From Apium graveolens (taxonomy: Eukaryota > Streptophyta > Magnoliopsida > Apiales > Apiaceae): a stretch of DNA of 64,000 nucleotides. The notes below the pieces were generated by a model. That model saw only the letters and a program-made list of their open reading frames with translations. It searched no databases and was not told the DNA's origin. Each line of letters opens with the position of its first letter. The stretch's first letter is position 1. Positions 56,026 through 64,000 of the stretch are shown piece after piece. The stretch spans positions 94,600,609-94,664,608 of the forward strand of contig NC_133653.1 of assembly GCF_009905375.1 (NCBI RefSeq). Reading direction: 5' to 3'. A program made the translations under genes and the position numbers.

Positions 56026-56835
56026 CTACCCTTCTTCTTCTAATTCTGCAAGGTAAACCTTGCAGTTCCTCTTCCAATGCCCCACTTTGTTACAGTGAAA
56101 GCAAACAGCTTTGCTCTTGGGGTCTTCAGCTTTTGGTGGAACTGCCTTTTTTTCACCTACTTTCTTCTTCTTGGAAGGGTTCTTCTTCCTTTTCTTAGGA
56201 TTGGAACCTTCACCAATTAGAAGAACAGAACTCTTCTTAGGGGGAAAATTCGATTCTGCGTTCTTCAACATGTTGTGGAGTTCAGGCAGGCTGACATCCA
56301 GCTTATTCATGTAAAAGTTCACAACAAACTGTGAGAACGAACCCGGAAGTGATTGCAAGACCAAGTCTTGGCTCAGCTCCCCATCCATGGCAAAACCAAG
56401 TTGTCCAAGAAGTTCAATCAAATTGATCATCTTAAGTACATGGTCATTCACAGATGATCCCTCAGACATCCTACAACCGAACAGCTCCTTCGATATCTCA
56501 TATCGAGCTGTCCTCCCTGCCACATCACACAACTCTTGTAGATGCATAAGGATAGTGTGAGCATCCATATGCTCATGCTGCTTCTGTAACTCAATGTTCA
56601 TGGAAGCTAGCATGATGTATTGAGCAACATTTATATCATCTATCCACTTACAATACACAACATGTTCATCATTATATGCATCGCGAGCAGGTTCAGTAGG
56701 CTTAGGTGAGTCAAGCACATATTCCATCTTCTCAACCCTGTGAACAATTCTCAAGTTTCGAAGCCAGCCAGCAAAATTAGGGCCAGTCAACTTGTGAGCA
56801 TCTAGTATACTCCGGAGTGATAGTGCAGAAGACAT
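56026..56835 (-). CDS. Copia B Gag
   Basis: Start ATG 56835 (MSSALSLRSILDAHKLTGPN); a longer reading to 56868 exists but the Gag homology begins here. Gag text: FAGWLRNLRIVHRVEKMEYV, VLKMINLIELLGQLGFAM, FVVNFYMNKLDVSLPELHNM. A basic stretch and an intact CCHC knuckle (CFHCNKVGHWKRNC) precede the stop at 56026. About 270 residues, the usual size for this part of a copia polyprotein. A frame change just after the knuckle separates it from protease. Confidence 0.85.
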   Translation of the reverse strand: MSSALSLRSILDAHKLTGPNFAGWLRNLRIVHRVEKMEYVLDSPKPTEPARDAYNDEHVVYCKWIDDINVAQYIMLASMNIELQKQHEHMDAHTILMHLQELCDVAGRTARYEISKELFGCRMSEGSSVNDHVLKMINLIELLGQLGFAMDGELSQDLVLQSLPGSFSQFVVNFYMNKLDVSLPELHNMLKNAESNFPPKKSSVLLIGEGSNPKKRKKNPSKKKKVGEKKAVPPKAEDPKSKAVCFHCNKVGHWKRNCKVYLAELEEEG

Positions 56836-57659
56836 AACGTATTTAGTAAATCTGTAAATGATGAACACATAACAACACTTAGCAAATATTCAATTTCATT
56901 TCAAAACACTATATGAATCGGGTCTTTATTCATAAGTGGCTCCCACTAGTTTATCTAAATTATATAACCCCCTTAAGTGAAAAATTAAGCATTCATAATG
57001 CTAGTAGGAATAGGGATCCTACATTCCATCACACAACCTCGGTTGTAGCACGAAACGTCATATGATGTTCAATAGGCAGACAACTCTTGTCAATTACATC
57101 TTATGTTATTCCCTAATAAAACTTTAGCCTCTTGAATAATTGAGTCACGGCTATAGCACGACAGACTCAATATTCTAAGTCAAGTCTAACCCAACCTTTC
57201 ATACAATTGAATCAGTCTCCAACGGCCCACGGCTGCAGCACGTAACAACCTTTAGATTCTAATTCAATGTACACATCTCTATGTAATAGACAAGTATTTC
57301 TTATTTCGAAATCAAAGCCCTCGGATGTAGCACGAAACGACAATGATTTAAAAATAAGAACTACTTTCTACCATGTTGGAAGGCTTTGACCGACACAAGC
57401 CCGTTGTGTCATTGGCCAATTACTACTTCATATTATTTAATTTTAGAGGGATTATATTATGTTACAATCATAATCATATTATAAAGAGATTTTTCCTTTT
57501 AAATTAAATATTTCGAATCAATAATCGATAATCAGATGATTCCCAGATCGGGGGGAGCATTGTCAAGAGGCGTCACTTAATACCCCTTTCTTACAGATAG
57601 AAATCTGCTTTTGACAGAATCATCCTTTCTCTCAATACTAAAAAATCATATTTAATTAC

Positions 57660-57674
57660 GTGTTTCATAAACAC
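57660..57674 (-). other. Conserved leader hairpin, copia B
   Basis: GTGTTT-CAT-AAACAC, a 6-bp stem with a 3-nt loop, identical to 17036-17050 in copia A, and followed by a matching aagaatctcatgat block. Confidence 0.6.
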
Positions 57675-58029
57675 AAGAATCTCATGATTGTATTCATAAT
57701 ATTTATATTAAGGTAATGAAACAATTTCACTATACTAAATTGTCTAACATACGCCTTATGTTAATTAAGTTCACTTAAATCTATCATCGCATGATAAGTT
57801 AAGCATATATCACATATATAAGCATGAATAAACGTAAAGGTATGCATGTTAAATCATGTAGCATATTACTCTAAGCATTATACATCTTTATGTACCACAT
57901 GAAGCATTTAAAAGGTAATTAAAACAATTAAAAACAGCTTTAATACACTACTGTTAGCTATAAACAGTCTGAAACCATTTCAGAAAATATAATATAATAT
58001 ACCATTAGATGCCTCTCGAAAAGATGAAT

Positions 58030-58330
58030 CCAACGACACCAAGCACGCCCCAAACGGACCTACCACGCGCCCTCACGCGCCCCAAGAAGAAACTGACGCG
58101 CCTATACGCGCACACGCGCTGTCAGGCGCGTGACTGACGTTCAGCCATTCGCCCCCACGCGCGCACACGCCTCACGCGCCCTGACAGCTGAGCTGACGTC
58201 ATCTGATGACGTCAGCATGACGTCAGCATCAACGCTGACCAGTTGACCGCGCGTGTCAGACACGCGTCGCGCGTGACACAGGAGCGCGTGAGCCCCACGC
58301 GCGCTAGCCAACCGCGCGGTCCTTTATCTG
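58030..58330. other. CpG-rich block in the copia B leader
   Basis: In an AT-rich surrounding, this stretch is GC-rich and full of acgcgc, gcgcgt and cacgcgc runs. A C-rich/G-rich composition and many undepleted CpGs set it apart. It carries the TGACGTCA boxes noted separately. Origin unknown: an enhancer of the element, or a piece of host DNA. Confidence 0.7.
58194..58225. promoter_or_regulatory. Three TGACGTCA (bZIP/CRE-type) boxes
   Basis: Perfect palindromes TGACGTCA start at 58194, 58207 and 58218, with a related TGACGTTC near 58134. TGACGTCA is a known binding site of plant bZIP factors (TGA/CRE type). The spacing of 13 and 11 bp is close to a helical turn. Binding is inferred from the motif. 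Confidence 0.6.
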
Positions 58331-58672
58331 TTTCTGTCTTCAGCCGCTTTTTTTTATTATTATTATTAACAGCCGCTGCCGCCGCCATTGAACGACGTGC
58401 CAACCCTCAATATCAGTACCCTTTTTTTTGATTTACAGCAGGATACAGTATATATATACATAACAGATTATATATACATATTTTATTACGAATTTTAATT
58501 AAAACAACTTCAAAAAATCATAATAATTAATCCACACATCAGAAAATTATGAAAAAAAATACCCAGACGATCTACAACACTTGCAGAACCCAAATCTACA
58601 GTCAAAACAATTTTGAGAAACAATTTCTAATCAATCATAATTAATCCATGATATAACTTGCAAAAATCATAG

Positions 58673-58836
58673 CTTTACTCTAAACTATGGTATATCTTAT
58701 TTAAACACTTAAATAGATAAAGCCCGCAATAAAACCAAAACAAGTCTTTTATTAATATCAATGAAATCAAAACAGATTACATAAAAGTTATTCCTAAATC
58801 ATCATACATGATTGGACTTAGGACACATCTCTTTCA
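58673..58836 (-). repeat. Copia B 5' LTR remnant
   Basis: The last ~164 bases match 53536-53699 (ttactctaaactatg to tctctttca). The rest of the LTR and the primer site are absent, replaced by leader sequence. Confidence 0.75.
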
Positions 58837-60298
58837 GAGATGATACAACTATGTGCTCTTATGGTGAAGGGTATCACAAAGATAGCCTACAGGAAATTCA
58901 GAAAGGGCAAGAAGTTTTTCAGGAAAGGTGGAAGTTTTGATAAGAAAGGATTCAAAAAGTCTGAAGGCAAAGGAGGAAAGTCTGACAAAGGAGACAACTC
59001 AAATGTCAAATGCTACAATTGTGGTGAAAAAGGCCACATATCTCCTGACTGCAAGAAAGGAAAAAAGTGACAAAGGCAAGGCACTTGTCACAAAGAAGAA
59101 AAGCTGAACAGACACTTCAGATTCTGAAAATGAGGTGAACTATGCCTTGACGGCAAATGCTGATAGCATTATTGAAACTATTGAATGAAGGTACCTCAAA
59201 CAACTTATGCTTTTTATACTGATGATTTTACTGAGTTGAGATTATATCTTAAAACCATGTTCATTAGTTATAGAGATCGGACTTTAATATGTGAAAGATT
59301 AACATCTGAAAATCTTGCTTTTAAAAACAGAAATGACTATTTAGAAAAGGAGTTAGTTTTTCTTCATTAAACTAAGAAAGAAAGAGATGATGCTTTGTAT
59401 GTTAGAGATGAAGTGTTAAAATTGAATGAATCTCTAAAAGCTGACTTAGAAAAGGAAAGAGAGATTATCAGAACTTGGACTAACTCTAGCAGAATAACTT
59501 AGAATTTACTAAGTAGTGGAAACTGGAAAGAGGGCTTAGGTTATAGAGATAATAAAAGTGAGAAAGGAACTGTGAAAATTGAGCCAACTGTTGTTAAACA
59601 GACTGCTAAGCAAAAGGTAAATCCTGTTAAGTTTGTAGCAAAAACTATAAAGTCTGATTCTGAAAATATGAAAGAATCTAGGACAGAAGTCAAAGAAAAG
59701 TCAACTTCTGACAAATTAAAACAGGATAAACCAACTGAAGTAAACATAGGCTTAATGACAAAGAAGCAGCTTAAGCATAAGTTAAAAGAGATTAGAAATG
59801 TGAACAAGGTAAAAGAAGCTAGGAAAAATAGGAATGGAAAGGAAGATGTGAATAAAAGCAATAATTATATGCCTGCTCCTAATGCTCCTAGAAAGAAATG
59901 TTTACAACTGTGAAAACTCTAACCATCTTATTTCTTTTTGTAGGAAAAATAAAGATATAACCTCTTTACCTCCTAAATCAGGAATTAAGAGTCAGTCTAT
60001 TAGGTTTAAACCACAAAATCCTTGTTTTCATTGTGGTAGTTTATGGCATTCCATTTATACTTGTAAGGAATATCATAGTTTGTACTATGATTATTATCAA
60101 ATAAAACCTTCTTTGAAGAAAGTTAGTGTATTTCCTTCTAGTGTAAATTCTAATGCAAAGTCTGATATAAAGTCTGATAAACAGCATGTTAGCATAAACT
60201 CTGAAATTAAATCCGCTGCAAATGCTAACAAACTTAAATAAGCCAAAGGATCCAAGCAAGTCTGGGTCCTTAAAACTAACCAATAGTGGTCTTTGTGA
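58837..60298 (+). pseudogene. SIRE-like Gag C-terminus and linker
   Basis: Continues Gag in phase (LCALMVKGITKIAYRKFRKG) into a Gly/Lys-rich run and a CCHC knuckle, CYNCGEKGHISPDC, ending at the stop at 59068-59070. Further readings follow: a coiled-coil-like segment (ERLTSENLAFKNRNDYLEKE), a Lys-rich linker (59572-59913), and two more knuckle patterns, one frame-shifted (YNCENSNHLISFC, about 59912) and one intact (CFHCGSLWHSIYTC, about 60024). Frame breaks lie near 59070, 59370 and 59910. The Gag region thus had three CCHC patterns. Confidence 0.75.
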
Positions 60299-60682
60299 TT
60301 GCAGGGCAACAGGAAAAATATCCTAGTTCTGGACAGTGGATGTTCAGGACATATGACTGGAAATAAAGCCCTGCTATCAGACTTTGTAGAGAAAGCTGGC
60401 CCAGGAGTTTCTTATGGAGATGGCAACATGGAAAAGACTCTGGGATATGGAAATATCAATCTTGGGAATGTCATCATTGAATCAGTAGCTCTTGTCTCAG
60501 GACTTAAACACAATCTACTAAGTGTGAGTCAAATCTGTGGTAGAGGTTATCATGTGGATTTCTTTGAAGAACACTGTGAAATTGTAAGTAATTCTACAGG
60601 AAAAGTAGTTCTGAAAGGTTACAGGCATGATAACATTTATGAAGCCAGACTTTCAACAAATTTTAATGGTTCTGCAATATGA
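60299..60682 (+). CDS. SIRE-like protease
   Basis: Aspartic protease with active site ILVLDSGCSGHMTGN (D-S-G), followed by YGDGNMEKTLGYGNINLG and GLKHNLLSVSQICGRGY, the typical copia pre-integrase text. Ends with TGA at 60680-60682; the frame continues in-frame as LLSRSSIEESWNWHKRLSH, so this stop (probably TGG to TGA) cuts it from integrase. It would process Gag-Pol. Confidence 0.8.
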   Translation: MQGNRKNILVLDSGCSGHMTGNKALLSDFVEKAGPGVSYGDGNMEKTLGYGNINLGNVIIESVALVSGLKHNLLSVSQICGRGYHVDFFEEHCEIVSNSTGKVVLKGYRHDNIYEARLSTNFNGSAI

Positions 60683-61600
60683 CTGTTGAGTAGATCATCA
60701 ATTGAAGAAAGCTGGAATTGGCACAAGAGACTCTCTCATTTAAATTTCAACAACATAAATGAGCTAGTAAAGAAAGATCTTGTGAGAGGACTGCCAAAAT
60801 CAGTATTTGCTCCTGATGACCTTTGTGATTCATGTCAAAAGGCAAAACAAAGAAAATCTTCATTCAAGAGCAAAACTGAATCCTCAATTCTTGAGCCTTA
60901 TCACTTACTGCATGTTAATCTATTTGGTCCAGTCAATGTCATGTCAATTGCAAAGAATAAATATAATATGGTTATAGTGGATGAGTTCAAAAGATACATT
61001 TGGGTGTATTTCTTGCACAAGAAACATGAAACTGCATCTACTCTAACTGATCATGTCAAAAGGCTGGATAAATTGGTCATAGATTCTATTAAAATAATAA
61101 GAAGTGATAATGGCACTAAGTTCAAGAATTCAATCATGGAAGAGTTCTGCAAAGAGTATGGAATTAAGCAGGAATTTCTGCACCTGGAACTCCATAGCAA
61201 AATGGAGTCGTAGAAAGAAAGAACAAGACTCTCATTGAAGTTGCACGAACTATGTTTGATGAAGCAAAGCTGTCAACCTACTTTTGGGCTGAAGCTGTGC
61301 AGACTGCTTGTTTTACACAGAATGCTACACTCATAAACAAGCATGGAAAAACACCATATGAAATGGTGAAGAAAAAGAAGCCAAATCTGAAATACTTTCA
61401 TGTATTTGGATGTAAATGTTTTGTTCTTAAGACTCATCCTGAACAGTTGTCAAAATTTGATCTAAAAGCTGATGAAGGAATTTTTGTTGGATATCCACTT
61501 TCCACAAAAGCCTTCAGAGTCTAAAATTTAAGAACACGGGTTGTCATGGAATCTATCAATGTATCTTTTGATATTAAAAAGATTACTTGACTTGAAGATT
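60683..61600 (+). pseudogene. SIRE-like integrase
   Basis: Zinc region NWHKRLSHLNFNNINELVKK and CDSCQKAKQ. The first catalytic residue appears as Asn (LLHVNLFGPV, usually HVDLFGP), a GAT-to-AAT change. The second is intact (IRSDNGTKF). A frame break near 61195 disrupts the region of the third; it resumes VERKNKTLIEVARTMFDEAK and AEAVQTACFTQNATLINKH, and stops at 61522-61524 after FVGYPLSTKAFRV. Integrase would insert element DNA; a missing acidic residue and the frameshift make it inactive. Confidence 0.85.
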
Positions 61601-62183
61601 TCAATGATCATGATCACTGAGATTTGAAAATGAAGATTTAAATTATGATTCCACAAATTCTGATGGTTTAAATCCTGATCTTGTAAGTTTTGATGAGTTA
61701 AATTCTGATGTCATTGAAATTGTGGTAACTACTCCAAGGGAAACTGCACCTCTTCAGGGAGAGCAAGCTGAAGATCCTACCACAACTCAAGACTCTCAAG
61801 AAGCATCAGAACCTGTTACTGGCTCTTCAATTTCTGATTCATCAAGTTCTGATGAGCCAAATTCTGATAATTCTGGAAACTCTGATTCTTCAAATCCTGA
61901 AGGATTCAACTCAAATTCTGAAGTCTCAGAGAGCATATCTACAGGGGGAGCATTAGAAAATGCAGATGGAGACAGCATGGATCATGGGGGAGGATCCAGT
62001 CCTAGAAATCAACTTCCATCTGCAAGGAAGTGGACCAAATCACATACACCTGACTTAATAATTGGAGATCCTGAAGAAGGTGTCAGAACTAGAACTGCAA
62101 CATCAAATGAATGTCTCTATCATTCCTTTCTGTCTCAGACTGAACCAAAGAAAGTGGAAGAAGCTCTTCAAGATGCTGATTAG
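61601..62183 (+). CDS. SIRE-like IN-RT linker
   Basis: From ATG 61722 a Ser/Asp/Asn-rich linker (SSISDSSSSDEPNSDNSGNS) leads to RKWTKSHTPDLIIGDPEEGV, the conserved lead-in to SIRE RT. A TAG at 62181-62183 replaces Trp ([18 protein letters not shown]). Upstream 61601-61721 is part of the same linker with stops. Confidence 0.75.
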
Positions 62184-63680
62184 GTGCAAGCAATGCAGGA
62201 AGAGTTAAATGAATTTGAAAGAAATAAAGTATGGACCCTAGTGCCAAGACCAAAGGACAGATCAATTATTGGCACAAAATGGGTGTTCAGAAACAAAACT
62301 GACAGTGATGGCATAATTACAAGAAATAAAGCAAGGTTGGTTGCCAAAGGCTACTCTCAACAGGGGGGTATTGATTATGATGAAACATTTGCACCAGTTG
62401 CTAGATTGGAAGCCATAAGAATCTTTTTGGCTTATGATGCTCACAAAAAGTTTAAAGTCTTTCAAATGGATGTGAAAAGTGCTTTTCTCAATGGAGAATT
62501 GGAAGAAGAGGTATATGTTGAACACCCACCAAGATTTGTAGATCTAAAATTTCCAAATCATGTCTACAGACTTGACAAAGCACTTTATGGTCTTAAGCAA
62601 GCTACAAGAGCATGGTATGAGACTTTAGCTCAATTCCTTCTGGAAAGTGGATTTCACAGAGGTACAAATGATAAAACACTGTTCTACCTCAAGCATGGAA
62701 AGGACTTACTTTTGGTACAGATATACGTTGATGATATCATATTTGGTTCTACAAATGCCAAACTCTGTGAAAGGTCTTCAAAGCTAATGCAGTCAAGATA
62801 TCAAATGAGTATGATGGGAGAACTTAAATATTTTCTGGGACTTCAAGTCAAGCAAAATGAAGAAGGTACTTTTATCTGTCAATCTAAGTACACCAGAAAT
62901 TTACTCAAGAAATTTGGAATGCAAGATTGTTCAACTGCATCCACTCTCATGGCCACTGCAACCAAGTTAGATAAAGATACTGGTTCATCAATAGATATTA
63001 CTAACTACAGAGGTATGATTGGCTCTTTAATCTATTTAACTGCAAGTAGACCTGATATCATGTATGCTACCTGTCTTTGTGCAAGATTTCAGGCTGATCC
63101 AAGAGAACATCATCTAATAGCTGTGAAAAGAATTTTCAAGTACCTCAAGGGTACAGCTGATCTAGGATTGTGGTATCCTAGAGAATCAGATTTTAAGCTA
63201 ATAGGTTACTTAGATGCAGATTTTGCAGGATGCAAAATAGACAGGAAAAGCACTAGTGGAAGCTGTCAATTTCTTGGAGGCGGATTGGTTTCTTGGTTTA
63301 GCACGAAACATAAATCAATTTCCACATCAACTGCAGAAGCAGAATATATTACTGCAGGAAGCTGTTCTGCACAGATTCTTTGGATGAAGAATCAGTTACT
63401 GGACTATGGGTTAGAATTTTTTAAAATACCTATTTACTGTGATAATCAAAGTGCTATTGCTATGACAGGTAATCCAGTTCAACACTCAATGACAAAGCAC
63501 ATCAGCATTGGGTACCATTTCATAAGGGAACATGTGATGGAACGTACAGTGGAATTGCATTTTGTTCCAACAGATCAACAACTAGCAGATATCTTCACAA
63601 AACCACTATGTGAAGCTACTTTTACAAGAATGGTAAATGAACTTGGAATGGTTTCAGGTTCTTTCTCAAAATCTGCTTAG
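62184..63680 (+). CDS. SIRE-like RT and RNase H, intact frame
   Basis: A 498-codon open frame. RT motifs: [41 protein letters not shown], and the catalytic [13 protein letters not shown]. RNase H motifs: [33 protein letters not shown]. The C-terminus ([15 protein letters not shown] to the stop at 63680) is full length. It is the best-preserved enzyme in the window; with gag and integrase broken it could only act in trans. Confidence 0.9.
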   Translation: MQAMQEELNEFERNKVWTLVPRPKDRSIIGTKWVFRNKTDSDGIITRNKARLVAKGYSQQGGIDYDETFAPVARLEAIRIFLAYDAHKKFKVFQMDVKSAFLNGELEEEVYVEHPPRFVDLKFPNHVYRLDKALYGLKQATRAWYETLAQFLLESGFHRGTNDKTLFYLKHGKDLLLVQIYVDDIIFGSTNAKLCERSSKLMQSRYQMSMMGELKYFLGLQVKQNEEGTFICQSKYTRNLLKKFGMQDCSTASTLMATATKLDKDTGSSIDITNYRGMIGSLIYLTASRPDIMYATCLCARFQADPREHHLIAVKRIFKYLKGTADLGLWYPRESDFKLIGYLDADFAGCKIDRKSTSGSCQFLGGGLVSWFSTKHKSISTSTAEAEYITAGSCSAQILWMKNQLLDYGLEFFKIPIYCDNQSAIAMTGNPVQHSMTKHISIGYHFIREHVMERTVELHFVPTDQQLADIFTKPLCEATFTRMVNELGMVSGSFSKSA

Positions 63681-64000
63681 TTTTTGTTCTCATGCATCAA
63701 ACTTTATGATCAGTGTTTACAGATTGTCTTATCTCTATGTAATATGTGCTTAAATGGTAATATATTAAATACTGATTGTTATCTGATATGATTCTATATA
63801 CTCTGATAGTGTTTTGAATGTTCTGTGACTATTCAATCCAATAAGGATTACTGTGCTAGATGCTGACCTAGTAGCCTTTAACATACTAGAAATCCCATAT
63901 TTGAATTAGTTGTTTATGTGGAAATCATTAACACAAGCAAATTCTGATGATGAGCTCAGTCAAATTTACTTTTTGTATCTTATTACTAAGTCACAAACTA
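63681..64000 (+). other. SIRE-like downstream region, cut by window
   Basis: About 320 bp of AT-rich sequence after the RT-RNase H stop, with no open frame. SIRE elements often have an extra ORF or a long untranslated stretch here before the 3' LTR. The LTR start (TGTCTAATATG) was not found, so the element continues past the window. Confidence 0.6.

Larger units (their letters stand above)
56836..58672 (-). other. Copia B leader
   Basis: About 1.8 kb without open frame between gag and the remnant of the 5' LTR. It has four copies of a tgtagcacgaaacg-like phrase (about 57046, 57152, 57230, 57323), a hairpin shared with copia A (57660-57674) and a CpG-rich block (58030-58330). No tRNA-Met primer-site complement (gctctgatacca) is seen at its outer end. 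Confidence 0.6.
51996..58836 (-). mobile_element. Copia B: Ty1/copia element nested in SIRE-like gag
   Basis: Copia B is bounded by GAGAT duplications (51991-51995 and 58837-58841) and ends TGTAGG...TCTTTCA. The gene order on the minus strand is gag, protease, integrase, RT. The left LTR is 1704 bp. The right LTR survives only as its last 160-odd bases (about 58673-58836), so most of the 5' LTR and the primer site are deleted. RT is also internally deleted. It is related to copia A: same Gag type, same hairpin in the leader, similar integrase. Confidence 0.9.
50503..64000 (+). mobile_element. SIRE-like Ty1/copia element, 3' end beyond window
   Basis: The element begins with a 5' LTR (50503-51037) and primer site, followed by gag, protease, integrase and RT-RNase H in copia order on the + strand. 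The 3' LTR (expected to start TGTCTAATATG) is not reached by 64000, so it extends past the window. Copia B is nested in gag at a GAGAT duplication. Net length inside the window without copia B is about 6.65 kb. RT and Gag text resemble the plant Sirevirus/SIRE group, from recall. Gag and integrase are broken; RT-RNase H is intact. Confidence 0.85.

Noticed and set aside
63681..64000. Envelope-like ORF of the SIRE element
   Set aside because: No open frame is visible in the 320 bp before the window ends.

Overview
This is a stretch of plant nuclear DNA, most likely eudicot, that is almost entirely transposable elements, most of them nested in one another. Supporting signs are plant-type Ty1/copia and Ty3/gypsy elements, plant mobile domain (PMD) genes, a plant-type VPS3-like gene, GT-AG introns and AT-rich intergenic DNA. 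No bacterial operons, CRISPR arrays, rRNA or tRNA genes were seen. The species cannot be read from the sequence; an asterid is only an impression.

Layout. 1-1113 is the 3' end of a copia element with its LTR. 1114-3300 holds degraded exon fragments on the + strand, one of them from a BRAHMA-type SWI2/SNF2 gene. 3692-4092 and 35287-36250 are the two halves of a VPS3/TGFBRAP1-like gene on the minus strand, split by a minus-strand Ty3/gypsy element of the Tat type (element G1, 4093-35286). G1 carries two younger insertions: a copia element in its RNase H domain (copia A, 10738-19613, target-site duplication GATCA) and a second Tat-type gypsy in its 5' LTR (G2, 24205-35049, duplication GTACC, + strand). 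G1 and G2 each carry an extra gene antisense to gag-pol, lying between integrase and the 3' LTR, with its own TATA box and introns.

Right of the nest are a frameshifted PMD gene (38044-40231, minus), a complete hAT transposon with TIRs and an 8-bp duplication (40552-44418), a TIR-bounded element with a PMD plus Ulp1/C48 protease gene but no visible transposase (44684-49223), and an unrecognised acidic ORF (49646-50463, minus). The ORF is abutted upstream by the LTR of a SIRE-like copia element that runs off the window (50503-64000). That SIRE element has another copia inside its gag (copia B, 51996-58836, duplication GAGAT).

Nearly every element is broken by stops and frameshifts, many of the stops being C-to-T or G-to-A changes as expected in methylated repeats. 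The least broken stretches are the SIRE RT-RNase H frame (62184-63680), the copia A RT-RNase H frame (12290-14119), the G2 RT frame and the G2 antisense gene. The points most worth a second look are the spliced antisense genes of G1 and G2, the PMD-protease element with an altered catalytic cysteine, a CpG-rich block with three TGACGTCA boxes in the copia B leader, and a hairpin shared by the leaders of copia A and copia B.
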